This document shows positions 1-11,949 of a stretch of 64,000 bases of DNA, piece after piece. The DNA comes from Neckera pumila (lineage: Eukaryota; Streptophyta; Bryopsida; Hypnales; Neckeraceae). How positions within the stretch are numbered: position 1 is the first letter of the stretch; each line of letters starts with the position of its first letter. The notes under the pieces are model-generated. The model searched no databases. It was not told where the DNA came from and was given only the letters and a program-made list of their open reading frames with translations. The stretch covers positions 33,980,913 through 34,044,912 of the forward strand of contig OZ018410.1 of NCBI GenBank assembly GCA_963969595.1, given 5' to 3'. The translations under genes were made by a program, and so were the position numbers.

Positions 1-3000
1 TCTGCCTTGTATTGAACCACTCTTTATAATTTGTTTGGACATGTCTTAATGTTATCCAGGTGGGAATCTTCATCCTGGCATTTAATGCTTGGATTTTGTC
101 TTGCACAATATTAGCATCAAATCCGGGGGTCCAATTTTAAAAACTACAAAGTTTGAAAATGGATCTGCAAGGGGTAAAGAAGAGTGTTATGGGAACCTCA
201 GATGGCGAGTTTTTAATTGCAAAAAACCTCTACCTATATTTTTGCCAAAAAACAACATGCCCTACACTATGGTATGTAGTTGGGTGAGCCACTACTGAAT
301 AATAGTCTAGAAGTTTACTTCCTAGGAAACAAGCAACAACAACAGAATGTTGATAGTATTTCATTTCTTGTCAAACCACACTTTGGACTACCTCTATTCT
401 CCTTTACTCTTCTCTAAGTAAAATTCCAATGTAATTCCTTAAATATCCTTCTAGCAATTGTTTGTCAGATGCAATACGCAAGGGGTTAAGAAGGGAGGAT
501 TATTATTGCCTTTGTAGTATACAACTCTAGGTGCCAACTTCCAATGTAGTCACTTTGCTTGTATGGTTATCTTCTAGTTGTTGTACTCGATGAAGTCGGT
601 TAGTATAAGACTTACCCAATCCTACCGCCATTGCAGTCTATTATATTAAATGAGTGCGCAGCTCACTATTGCCCCTACACTGCACAATTCTAGTGGATCT
701 TTCAAGAACTACTAGGTGATTAGTACTTAAGTTTGAATGTCCTACTCCCCCACGTCTCTAAAGCAAACTAGTAATGATCTAGATCAACAGAAAGTTTGTA
801 ACCACATGAAACTACTACAAGAAGAAAATTGATTTAAACTAATAAAAATTGTAAGTAGCACCGTTGATTGCTATGCCAAAAAAAAACCTAAATGCTGTAG
901 GCAATGCCTCTATCTTTGCGCTATAAAATCAGGATCATGGCCTCCCATTATGACTTCCAAATATCAATAACATACGAGATTTCAAAACTACTTTTTTTGT
1001 GGTCTCAAATTTGTTTGTTCATGAAATCATCTATCAACTAATACATTATGTCCCTAAAGTGAGAATCTATTGATACACAAGCTTGATTTTTTATTAATAA
1101 TACGTAGTACCACTTATTTTGGTCATCCAATACTTTGACTTACAACTAAATTGGATTTCCATTTTGATTGTACCCAATTCTTGTTCCTAGCTGCTTTTCA
1201 TGTCATTTTTTTGCAGGAAAATAATAAAAAAATTGATGTTTTTGGATGCATATTTTTAAAATAATTTGACAGTATTATTTGCAAGCATAAGTATATTTGG
1301 ATGCATTTTCTATTCATTTTTGAATGATTTTCCCTCAAAAATTCAATTTCGGCAATTATTAAAGGATTTGTGAGAAATTGTAACTTGGCAATTTTTTTGA
1401 CACTTGTAGACAACCTTCTTTGAGGGCAATTGCATAAAAAATCATCTTTTAGGCTACAAAAGTTATGATATAGAACTTCTTTTCAACTTTTTTCCTCTCA
1501 CTTTTTGTTGTTACTATACAACAATCCATTATTTATAATGTAGAAAGAAGCATTTTTGAAATTTTGATGAATTTATTGATTTTTTTGGATATTCTATTAT
1601 TTTCAATGGATTATAGTAAGTGCAATACATTAATTTTACAAAGTGAGTTCTCATTATAATATTTGGTATGCTAGTTTCCAACCCAAGCGTTTTCATTATC
1701 TCCAAAGATGCAAACTAAGTTCAACATCCTCTAAGTCTCATTGAATTTTGAAGTTGAGATATTCCCACTAGCAAGTGGAAAAGAATACTTTCTATTTTGA
1801 GCTTATAGATCTTACAAATGGTAAGGATTTTAAGTTTAAATCTCTTTGAATATGTTTTACGTGAAGTTGAAACTAAGATCTTATGGTTCAAATTGTCATT
1901 TTTTACATATTATTTCAACAAAAATTCTTGATGCATAATTGATTTTTTCTACATTTTTAGGGATGAAAATGCAAAGGGCTTTTAGTATTATTCAAAATGA
2001 AAATTATATATATATATTCCAGGGAGATCACTCCTTGTAATTTAAGGTATACACATGAGTTAAGAGGTTATTTGATGTGGGGCTATTTACCTTAATTATT
2101 GTATTTAAAATAATTGTATTTTTACACTAAAAGCTACATGGGGTATATTTCCAAAATCCTATGGTTAATGTAAATTTATACTAGTAGTTTTTTTAAATGG
2201 GGCTATCTTACATATAAAATTTAAGTGTCCAATTGACCAAGTGGTCATTTTAATTCTTGAAGACCAATTGTACGTTGAATAAACAATTGAAAATCCGGAT
2301 AGGATTTAAGAAGTCAGTTTGGATCAGTTGTTCATAAAACTTTGATTTAAGGTGTAAACATGTATCCCTTTAGTGAGAATATACTTTTTCTTAATTTAGT
2401 ACCCAAAAAAAAATTATGTTTCCTTGAATTTTTTTGATAGCCCGGGAAATTTGGGCATCTTTTAGGCACCTTTTTCAAAAATTTGACTCCTCTTTGTTTA
2501 TAATTCGAGAACTAATTTAAAAAAAAATAAAATTGTATTCCATATTTTATTTGGAAAATCATTGTAGGTTGAATTTTCTATATATTACTTTGTGTACTCT
2601 AAATTTTACTCTAGGAGAGCTCAAAGTCTACTGCCCATATTTTGCAGGAATAAAAAAAAAAATTCACTTCAAACATTATAATCTTTCAATCCATGTAGTC
2701 AAATAGGCTGAAACTTTTTCCACACATTGCTTTACTTGTTTAATACATTTGTATATGGTTGAAATTCAAAAAAGTTAATTAATTTTTAATTTGGGACAAT
2801 GTATTAAAAATGAGCAATTTTGGACTTTTCCACTTCCAAAATACCCTCTAGCCTTTAGGGGTTAATAACAAGTTAACTACTAAACACTTAAAAATCCCCA
2901 TTGAAACGATTCCATAAACATCCCATTCAATATGAGTGTGTTTAACATTTATGGCTTCAAGAATGAAGTTAATCAAACTATAAACTCCATCCTCATATTG

Positions 3001-5560
3001 TACAATTATTAGTTTGTTGAACCCACTAAGGTAATTATGTAAACCCTCCCTATTTATGCAATGTGACATTTTTTGCCATTTATAGTCAGTGCCTTACGTT
3101 TACACTTAATCTTTTTGATATATACACTATTAGTACCGTGGCACAATTTTAGTCAACCACCCTTCATTGTAGATTTTCTTGACTATGTCCATTTTATCAT
3201 CTACATGAAATTATTTGTCCACATCTATATTCATTGTATTAAGAAAAATTTGCATAGCCTCTATTTGCTTAAGCTAATTTATTAATAGAATTTCCTACTA
3301 CATGATGTTTTTCTATACCCTAATTTATATATAGTAGAGCATATAGCATTTCATAGACCCTATAGTAGCCCTACGTATTATATAAAAAAAAATTCCATTG
3401 AAATATAAAAATATATATATATAATTTCACCATTGAAATTGGAAGAGCTCCGATTTTTGTCAAAGTTATTAGCAACTTAGTTTTTTCCTCCATGATTATG
3501 TACCCTGTTCCATATTATTGAATTTTTAAGGGTTGAAAATGAAAGGTGTCCAACTTGTTTTCTTAAATTAATTTTATTCATACATTTTTAACTCGTAAAG
3601 AACCAAGGAGCCCACTTTGGGCTATTTAAAAACTCAGGCAAGCTCTATTGACTTCATAATTTGGAAGTTTTGCATAAATTTTTTAGAATGGATGCTATTC
3701 ATCAAAATCTACATGTGAAGTTTCGTTTCACAACATTCTAATAAACATTGCAAAAAATAGAAGATTTTTTCAATTTCAATGTCAAACTAGGTAGCACAAA
3801 TGTATTCTAAAAAATATATATTTTTTGGAAGATTGTATAAATAGATACCTAATCAAGAAATTGAACCATTTAATTTCAAATATGAGCTAAATGTTATGAG
3901 GGGTTTTATTTTGTGGGCAATGAGGGTTGAAAAAACATATAAAGTTATCTAGTGCTCTCAATTTTGAAAATTTTCAAATAAAAATAAAAATAAAGGATAT
4001 TAATTTGTTATTAGAATACTCTCACCATTATAATTAAAAATTCTCAAATTCTTGTCAAAACTTATTAGCACATTAGTTTTATTTATTTTTATTCAAGAAT
4101 ACCTTCTAGTTTGTAGATTTTAAATAAATATAAATTTGAATTTTTTTCTATGAAAATTTCTTACATATTGTTTCAATCCATTTTCCAATATATTGACTAA
4201 AATGCACAAGTTATAGGATACATGTGTTTTTTTCTAAAAATGTTGATAGACAAAACTTCACCTTTTGGAAGGACTAGAAAAGCCTACGTTTTGAAGTTTA
4301 GGTACATTGAGCTTGCAATCGGTGGGAACATTCCTTCTAAAATTTTGGAGTATGTACTTGAACAAGTTAACCAAAGGATCCTATAATTGAATTTGTTGAA
4401 AAATCAATATTGATGAAGATTTTGACCTTGTTTTTGCGACTATTATTTCTAAGTAGTTTTGGTCCCACTATAAGAACCTTCTTAACAGAATTTTCTAAAC
4501 ATTCACCTGTTTTCATATTAATAATAATGTCAAACGCAACATCAAAATGACGTTATTATTGATGCTATTATTAAAATGAAAATAGGTGAACATCTAAAAA
4601 AATCTATCAAGGAAAACACGGGGTTCTTATATTAACCTCTAAACATGAAAGAATTTTAGGAATGAACCCAATTTTCAACATTTGGACGAAAACACACAAA
4701 TTATGGAACGTACATGGTTTTCTCTAAAAATATTGAAAGAAAAAATTCACCTTTAGAAAAGTGCTAGAAGACACTACCTTTGAAGTTTAGGCTCATTGAT
4801 CTTGCAATCATAGGAGAGATTTGTACTCCATGATTTGAGTTGATGTAATAGAACAAGCAAACTAACAAATCTTGTGGTTGGATTTATGAAGAAATAATTA
4901 AAGATGAAGATTTTAGCCTTACTTTGGATCAAAGTGCTTTTAAAGCAATTTGTGGTCTTCAAATATTACAAAATTTGAATAGTTGAAATATTTTTTTGTT
5001 CATGGATAGATACAAAATCCCACTCCTCTCTACTCCACTTCATCAATGAATCAAGTTTTGCAAGAACTTATTGAAGCTAGAAGATCATATCTCTTGAAAG
5101 CATTTGTGATTTTGTGGGCCTTACAATGCAGGACACTAAATTGTGCCTTCGAAATGGGACCAATAGGGTGAATTCCAGGGGTGAATTCTGTGTTATTTGG
5201 AGAAAATGTAATAAAACAGCCCCCAATTTTGTGCCATGTTGAGGGTATATTCTTGACCTCTCCTAGCTAATTTGGTGTCTCTAATTGCAAATATGAATTT
5301 AGAATTTGCAAAGTTTATCATGTGTGGCAAATAAAAAATTCCTACATTTTTCCCAGGGTAAATTTGGCTCGCAGGGCCCAATTCAAAGGCACGATTTAGG
5401 CATCTTCCTCTCAAAATACCCCAAAAGTCCAATCTCCACTCAGACTATACCCCAAAACTTGAGGAAAAAGGAAAATATCTTCTTTTTTGTGCATGGATAA
5501 CTTAGAACTCCCACTCCCACACTCTACCGTTGACTAAAGCTTCACAAGAGCTTAACTTAG
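1..5560. other. AT-rich intergenic DNA, no recognisable gene
   Basis: I see no exon-like stretch, family motif or long open frame on either strand. Homopolymer A and T runs are frequent. The sequence CCTTTAGGGG followed by TTAA at 2853-2864 looks like one end of the TTAA-flanked MITE family described elsewhere in the window, but I could not place its partner end. The rest looks like decayed repeat or unique intergenic sequence. Confidence 0.6.
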
Positions 5561-5562
5561 GA

Positions 5563-5972
5563 CCTCCTTACATGTATCGGTGGGTGGGTGCGGTCAACAA
5601 TGCCAAAATATAGAAGGCACTTTTATGTTCCTTCTACAGTGTGAGATACACCAGAATCAGTAGAACTCTCATCCTCCTTCCATGCTTACCAATCAATTGG
5701 TGGTATTGTGTTTGTCTTCTAGTTGCTTTTTCTGCCCACGGGGCCAGCATATAAGTCCGCCCTTTGAGCCTCCTTACATGTATCGGTGGGTGGGTGCGGT
5801 CTACAATGCCGAAATATAGAAAGCACTTTTATGTTCCTTCTATAGTGTTGATACACTGAGATCGGTAGAACTCTCCTCCTCCTTCCTCGCTTGCCGATCA
5901 ATCTGTGCTACTGTGTTTTGTTTGGCTTCTAGTTGCTTTTTCTGCCCACGGGGTCAGCATGTAAGCCCGCCG
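5563..5972. repeat. Tandem duplication, two units of about 206 bp
   Basis: The unit beginning CCTCCTTACATGTATCGG at 5563 recurs at 5769. The copies share the GTGGGTGGGTGCGGT stretch, the TTTTATGTTCCTTCTA stretch and the final TTGCTTTTTCTGCCCACGGG. They differ by scattered substitutions and small indels, so the duplication is not brand new. It lies about 1.1 kb upstream of the DREB start codon, where the sequence also becomes less AT-rich. Confidence 0.8.
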
Positions 5973-6513
5973 GCCTTAGTGGAGTCGAACGGACTTTATC
6001 CTCGTTCCCAAGTCAGGCATCTCCATGAGCTGGAACTCCACCAATTCCCTTGGAGAAGAAGGAGGCTGAGTCGGACGCCATGGAATCATTCTGTTCTGTG
6101 CGAGTGTGCGGAATAGCAAAAGCCGAGTGCAACCGAGTACGCGAACCACGCACCCCAATCCCCCTGGCTTCCCACGCCTGCCAGACAATTCACGCCCTGC
6201 CCCAACCCACGCCCCTCCCCTCCCACACCGGAAAGAATCTCGATCCTCGGGACGCAACTCAACTGCCACTCGGGTACTGCCACTCGGGTACCGCCACTAG
6301 CTACCGCTGCATTCGAGAGATGCCGCTCCTTTCTGGTGGCATTCAGGAAGGAAGGAAACACTCGAGCCAAGCGCCGGAAGCCCGCGGCCCCGTTGGGCTT
6401 TGTCGCCTTGTACTTGCCCCTCCCCCACGTTTCCGCTTCTTGCTGTTACTCGTCTAGCTGCACGTTCAGGGTCCATCGCTTAGTTTCACTCGTCTGACAT
6501 AAACCCACGCTCG

Positions 6514-6520
6514 TATATAG
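6514..6520 (+). promoter_or_regulatory. Candidate TATA box of the DREB gene
   Basis: TATATAG lies in the locally GC-richer stretch upstream of the AP2/ERF gene. It would imply a leader of roughly 550 bp before the ATG at 7092, which is long but possible. The sequence match is all there is; no transcript evidence is available. Confidence 0.3.
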
Positions 6521-7091
6521 GGAGCCATTCTTGTCTTCACCATCAAATCATACATCCAATTCTTTGGATTGGGATTAAGAGCTTTCGATTCGACACGAGA
6601 TTTCGTATTAGTTTTATAAATTGGGGATGGAACAGACGTTGATCTGGGGTTGAAGAGCGAGATTGTTCGCGGTTTTGTGTATGATTGGTATGATTGTGAC
6701 TGAGACGCATACGTACGTAATGCGACATTGTGAAATTTGGAGGAATGCGGTGTTGTATGATTTGCTGCTGGTAGGATATCGAGCTGGTTTGGGGATAAAA
6801 AGAGCAACCCAATTACTGGGATTTGGTTTTCGTTTGGGAACTCCCTACGAAATAGAAATTTGAACGGCCATCACGAGGAGAGATTCTTCGAAATTGCGAG
6901 GTGTCATTGAATCGTGATTGAGATGTTTAAATTGAAGTAATGCGACGAAATTCTTAGAATCTGCGAGTGTTAAATAATTGCTACCGTCGGGTGGATTACT
7001 GAGCTGGGTAGAGCTTCGATCGAGCACGAGTAGAAATATCGAAAAGAATCGATCCACTCCCTATCAAAATTGTAGTGCGTACCCATTGACG

Positions 7092-7688
7092 ATGTCGAAC
7101 CGGCAGCGCGGGGGCGAATCCTCCTCCAGCAACTACCGTGGCGTGCGCATGCGGCGCTGGGGCAAGTGGGTGAGCGAGATTCGTGACCCGCAGAAGAAGA
7201 AGCGCATCTGGCTGGGCAGTTTCCGGACGCAATGCGAAGCGGCCCACGCGTTCGACGCTGCCGCGCTCATGTGCTTGCGCACCCCCATCTCGCAGCTCAA
7301 TTTCCCGGACCACTACTACAAGCTCCCCTCGGGCACTCCTGGGCACTACACCACCCGACAGATTCAAGCCGCGGCGGCCGCGGCCGCCGCGGCCTCCGAA
7401 GGTCGATCTTTCTCATACCACCAGTTCATGAGCTCGTTCAGCGCCTCCACCACTACCACGTCCTCCGACAGTGACGACGCGCAGGAGGAGCTCGAGGACA
7501 TCACTTACACGGAACAACAACAATCGGTGAGCTATGCAACCAACACCTCCTCGTGCTACTTCGACGAGGACGTCAACCTCGTGTCGGAAATGGCGAGAGG
7601 CATGCTCATGGAACCACCCCAGCTCAGCGACGACGAGGACGACGACGGCAATTACAATCACTACACGGGTCCGTCGTTGTGGAACTGA
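7092..7688 (+). CDS. AP2/ERF-domain transcription factor, DREB-like, intronless
   Basis: This is a 198-residue sequence-specific DNA-binding regulator expected in the nucleus. A single AP2 domain starts near residue 15 with [18 protein letters not shown], continues through IWLGSF and [12 protein letters not shown], and ends at QLNFPD (about residue 73). GKWVSEIR resembles DREB subgroups A-4/A-5 (TINY-like), which bind DRE/CRT elements. AP2 position 14 is Val, as in DREBs, but position 19 is Asp, as in ERFs, so the class call is not clean. A poly-Ala tract follows the domain, then a Ser/Thr-rich segment and an acidic tail (LSDDEDDDG) that could activate transcription. I chose the ATG at 7092 because it directly precedes the domain; the frame stays open to an ATG at 6978 but that extension is not family-like. 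The lack of introns is usual for DREBs. A decayed inverted copy lies at 24.1-26.3 kb. Confidence 0.88.
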   Translation: MSNRQRGGESSSSNYRGVRMRRWGKWVSEIRDPQKKKRIWLGSFRTQCEAAHAFDAAALMCLRTPISQLNFPDHYYKLPSGTPGHYTTRQIQAAAAAAAAASEGRSFSYHQFMSSFSASTTTTSSDSDDAQEELEDITYTEQQQSVSYATNTSSCYFDEDVNLVSEMARGMLMEPPQLSDDEDDDGNYNHYTGPSLWN

Positions 7689-8060
7689 CGAATTGAATCT
7701 CCATCGGCAATCAAAAATTTTGACCTTCGAATTTTGACCGCTAGAATAGAATCATAAAGCAGAGAGTATCACCATAGAGTGGAAACAGAACATCATGTAA
7801 CCTGGTGTCACGGCATTGTGCGTTTTAACGAAAATTGAGCCGTCCCTTTTCTCATTACAAATCCAATCTTGTGTGCATGTGTCTGTGTCTGGTTACTGAT
7901 AATATCCACAGTAGCTCGTCGTTGCGGCACTGAAAATCTCCATCGACAACTGAAAGTTCATTTTGTCCTACAAATAAAATCATTACATAGAATGCGTGGC
8001 ATTTTCTTAGAAAAATTATCGCATTACCCGGGCATTGCGTGGTTTACGTAAATGAGCATC
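7672..8060 (+). repeat. Degenerate internal duplication of the DREB gene tail
   Basis: The sequence spanning the last codons and stop (CGTCGTTGTGGAACTGA, then ATCTCCATCGGCAA) recurs about 240 bp downstream as CGTCGTTGCGGCACTGA and ATCTCCATCGACAA. It is followed in both places by a similar AATAGAAT-type A-rich stretch and a GGCATTG-GCGT stretch. The 3' flank therefore seems to be a diverged tandem duplication of the gene end. AATAAA at 7973-7978 could serve as a polyadenylation signal. The decayed inverted copy at 25.5-25.9 kb contains both units, so this duplication predates the copying of the locus. Confidence 0.6.
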
Positions 8061-8576
8061 GGAGTCCTCTGTTTTCATTACAAAATCATTCTGTTTCAGA
8101 TCGTATGGGCCGGTGGAGATGTTCAATGCACGTTCCAAATGTAGTCAAAATGATGAAATTATCCGCTATCTCGTATCAAGGATTATGTATTCAAGATGGT
8201 GCTTGTAAGACTACCGACGGATATACTTTCTGTCAACACATTGAAAATTGTGGACTCGCTCTCCGTTTTCAGCAAAGTGCGGACCCTGGAAACGGAAATC
8301 ACCCTCTGCGTGAACCATCCGTCAGTGAGAGTATTCGGGTTGGGTGTTGGCACAGAACAAGCATAATTTAGCTTCAATTCTGGGTGAAAATCGTGCGCAA
8401 ATCGTGATTAAGAGTAGAGATCTCAAGCTGTTTCAAGCCAAAATTTGCAAATCCGGTTTCAAATTCGGTTTTCTGTGAGACAATCCCTATTGCCACTTCT
8501 TGAGCAATCAACAATTCTTTGCTCTCGCTTTGAAATACGGACTCTAAAACTTACCCATGGCGAGGAGAGACTTGAG

Positions 8577-8971
8577 CATAACATTCAGTACCATGCACCA
8601 TCACTGCCTTGGCTCTTACAGTTGATGGTGAGGACTATTGCACACCCAACAGTCCTTTATCAATAGCTAAGTGGAGGTGTGGAGGCTCTAGGTGTCATGA
8701 AGGAAAGGCGGTGGGCTTGAAAGCACTCTTGAGGTGAGCCCTTTTGAAAAAAAACTCGATTATGCACCACAACGCCTCGATAATAGTGGCAGGCACTATT
8801 ATCAAGGCCAAGTGTCGGGCTTAACGTTGCAAGAGGCCTCCCCCTCAGGTCTACCACAATGTGAGGGCCCTAACCTTCAGGTTTGGACTTTGCCCTTGCC
8901 TTCAGGGCCAGGGCCTTTACATCGCGGGAGGCCTTTGGGAGGAGGCCTGCCACTATACTAAATGTTATAAG
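8577..8971. mobile_element. Candidate TIR element of the CATAACATT family
   Basis: The left end reads CATAACATTCAGTACCATG. The right end, reverse-complemented, reads CTTATAACATTTAGTATAG. The interior has a small hairpin (GATAATAGTGGCAGGCACTATTATC) around 8779-8803. The left part, with CACCATCACTG, matches the small element at 33132-33279. I see no clear target-site duplication. The matching place in the 24.1-26.3 kb copy keeps the left end, so insertion probably came before that duplication. Confidence 0.45.
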
Positions 8972-9162
8972 AAAATTTATTCTCAAAGGTAACTTAATGG
9001 CTAAAAAAACCCGGCAACTAGTTCGATTGCATTTTGAAAATAAAAGATGTAAGACAAGAAAGAATTTAGTAGGGCCGGAAATCAACTATTGCCCCCACAA
9101 AATTGAAGGATATTTTAACTGCCTCCTTTCAACACTTGGCGGATTCCAATTGCTATGAAATA

Positions 9163-9243
9163 CTTCCTCCGTTTGGAAATAGTGTATCCATTTTACAAAG
9201 TAATAGTTCTTAGAATGGATGCACTATTTCCAAACGAAGGGAG
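9163..9243. mobile_element. Stowaway-like MITE, 81 bp
   Basis: The ends are near-perfect inverted repeats (CTTCCTCCGTTTGGAAATAG on the left, its complement on the right), flanked by TA at 9161-9162 and 9244-9245. A CTCCCTCCGTTTC-like terminus with a TA duplication is the signature of Stowaway MITEs of the Tc1/mariner superfamily. The matching place in the inverted DREB-locus copy near 24.17 kb has a single TA and no element. Confidence 0.85.
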
Positions 9244-9309
9244 TAATACTTAGTGGCTAATATCTTGATGGCATAAGATACTTGGATGAGGTGGACAAGG
9301 TACCAATTT

Positions 9310-11475
9310 TGGAATGCAAATATTGGCATAGAAAGTAGAGGGCTTGGTTGTTGAAGCTAAGGATTGACGATAACAATGCTTTACAGTAGTCATCAATTTA
9401 GTGCATTGCCCTAAATTGCTTGACTTGTGGAAAATTGACAACCATGAAGAGCAAAGTATTGAAAAATGGCCCTACTTAGCAACAAGGGAAGAAAAAATCA
9501 AAGTACAATTTTCAACATCGAAAATTGCAAAGAGCGAGAAGGCCACTTTAGAGCTTCAAGCACATGCTCTTTACATCCATTGACCAAATTGAGCATGTGT
9601 ACTTAGACCATGACTATATAGAAAAATTTCACCTAATGCGGGAAGGACCGCCTTCACCTAAATCTAAACATCTAAGGACTGCAAAGGAAGTTGCTAAATT
9701 CAAAGAACACCATATATAGTCAAATGAAAGGCTCTAATCCTTGTATGGATTGGAGCAAAATATTAAAAATGGATAACCTCAACCAATGGGGAAGAAAAAA
9801 TTCAAAAAACAAAACAAAATTTGGATAGTAAAACTGTAAAGAGCAAAAAGAAAGACATTGGAGCTTTAATACGCAAATCCTTGACATCCATTAGCCTAAT
9901 TGAAATGAGAATCTTGACCATGACTAAATATGCTATGACAAAACATCTCAACCAATGTGAGGACTTTGCATCCAAACCAAGGTTGCAATATTCATTACGG
10001 TGGAGGCACCCAAAACTGTCAAAATAAAGAATTCAGCATAGTTGGAGGTACCTTTTTCTAAAAACAATATTTTAATAATATTGGCAAGTGAAAATCATGA
10101 ATACTTAAAAAAAAACAAATTTTTCGGTTGAAGTATGTAATTTCTATGATTTTTCAAAGTGTTGGCTCCCTAGACCACTGAAAATATCCCATAGGTGTAC
10201 CCTGAACCGAAATCTGCAAAAATTAGTTGTCAGCAAATTAGAAGTAATTATGTGGCTTTCAAATGCGTTAGCAAATTACAATTAAACATTTGCAGGACAC
10301 TTTAATGGATGCTTATGGATAGATTTGGTGACAATCTAGGGTTCAAGAATGGAGGCAGGGATGAAAATGGGTTTTCAATTTGAAATTGGCTTTTTAGTGA
10401 GTGTCAATTTGAGTTTGGAAGAAATTGACCGGTGAAAATTTGATAATGCAGAAGATTCATTGGTAGATCCCGCGATTGAGAGCGGAATGGTACCCTTATC
10501 TATTTAAGAAAACAAAAACAGTTCATTTCCGTCAAAGGAGGAAATCAACCATTCAACCGGAGGAACTCCCAAAACCTTTCCTACCAACAGGTTGTTGCCA
10601 ACTGTCTTGGACCAACATGGGAGGAAACATAACATTATTAACCAACGCTAAGGGGGTCCCTTTTGCTCCCCTGATAGCCGGACCCCCCAGTGTTGAAAGT
10701 TACAGAACTTACAACTACTGAAATCAGCCACCTGCTCCACATTCAATATTAATGAGTACAATATCTATCAGCTTTTGGTGACATCTTGTCCAACAATTTG
10801 GGCAAAAGTTTCTTCAAGAGAGCCAATGGCATCTTTGGTAACTTATTATAACTTAATTCCAAGGCAGGCATCTCGGAGCGAATTATTCCTGCATCCAGAG
10901 GGTGAGTATTCAGCTGGTAAACAATGTTATGAAATGAGCACGTGGGCTTAATGTGGGGTCCGTCCTTGCATGATCGTACGACCCTCGTAGCGTCGACAGA
11001 TAGCCTCGTGTCTAATTCGGTGGACTTGGTGCCACTGTCGAGGAGCTCTCGGCAACTTCCGCGAGGCCTTAACTGAGTTGTTCAGATGCTCACGTTTGGG
11101 GGGCCGTTGCTGTTCATTCGCTGGTACAGTTTAGGAGTTGCTTTACTCAACCCAAAGTCCTCAGGAAGCGCCCGCCCGTTGGTGCATTTGGCAAACTTCG
11201 AATATTGTGAATATACCGTGCAACTTGGATGAAGAATTTAACCCGGTAACGCTCTATGTTTTCAATGGATGCTATTCATGGGATGACAAAGAATCTTTCT
11301 ATGTAAAACAAAAGGGTAGATGTTCATTATATCCTTGGAATTTTGTGCAAAAAGGGAAGGATTTGCATAGTAGTTTGATGAGGTCCAATAGGTTCTTTTT
11401 TTTAGTTTTTGAGTAGATGATTCACATAATACTCCAAAGGATGATTTCCATAGTGAACAGCTTGTCCTTATAAGG
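9310..11475. other. Intergenic DNA without a recognisable gene
   Basis: This is mostly AT-rich, with a GC-richer patch at about 10,900-11,180. Several short frames are open, but none shows a family motif or splice-supported continuation. One candidate MITE (10628-10931) is listed separately. Confidence 0.5.
10628..10931. mobile_element. CATAACATT-family MITE, 304 bp
   Basis: The left end CATAACATTATTAACCAACG and the right end, complemented CATAACATTGTTTACC, form imperfect TIRs. The subterminal GGTCCCTTTTGCTCCCC matches a related stretch inside the element at 42252-42535. Flanking AAA on both sides is a possible 3-bp duplication but could be chance. Confidence 0.5.
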
Positions 11476-11479
11476 TTAA

Positions 11480-11949
11480 CCCCTAAAGGTTGGAGACTAT
11501 GTTTTCACCCAAAACGTTCCAAAATTGCCATTTCTAGTTCAAGTACCAAATTTTAGAAAAGAAACATTTTTGGACAATTGTAACCATAGGATCTTGTTTG
11601 AGAATATGTAGAAAAAAATTCAAAATTTTTCACCTTGTAGATTGCAAGATATTAGAATTTGAATTGACAGAAATTCTTTTTTTGGCCCTTGCAAAAAGCC
11701 AAGCAGCTGCACTTCACAAGGTCACATTTAAATGAAAAATTGTCCAAAATGGTTGTTACCCCTTGGATTCATTCTTCAAAGCAAGTTGGCTATATGCTTG
11801 AAAAGTTTTGAAATTTGTTGAGCCTTAAATCTACTCCTTGGGCATACATTGTGTGATATTTTCAAAGAAAAAAAATAAACTTTCCGTTTGTAGTGAGCTG
11901 CCCAAAATCGCTATTTTGCCAAAAAGGACGCCGTTTGGTCCTTTAGGGG
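11480..11949. mobile_element. TTAA-flanked MITE, 470 bp
   Basis: The left end is TTAA then CCCCTAAAGG. The right end is CCTTTAGGGG then TTAA (TTAA at 11476-11479 and 11950-11953). The TIR is short, about 10 bp, and the flanking duplication is exactly TTAA with no further match. The interior has no coding capacity. Its left subterminal sequence (GACTATGTTTTCACC) is also found at 20.29 kb and near 30.06 kb. Confidence 0.75.

Larger units (their letters stand above)
7160..9310 (+). repeat. Inverted-duplicate block, copy 1 (DREB locus)
   Basis: From about 7165 (GTGGGTGAGCGAGATT) to about 9300 (the AGTGGCTAAT and AAGATAC region) this stretch aligns by eye, with many gaps, to the reverse complement of about 24100-26330. 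It covers most of the DREB coding region and its whole 3' flank. Copy 1 carries a Stowaway-like MITE at 9163-9243 that copy 2 lacks. Confidence 0.75.

Noticed and set aside
6050..6457. Several overlapping frames of 60-135 codons upstream of the DREB gene
   Set aside because: The region is locally GC-rich, so long frames open by chance on both strands. None has a motif or splice partner.
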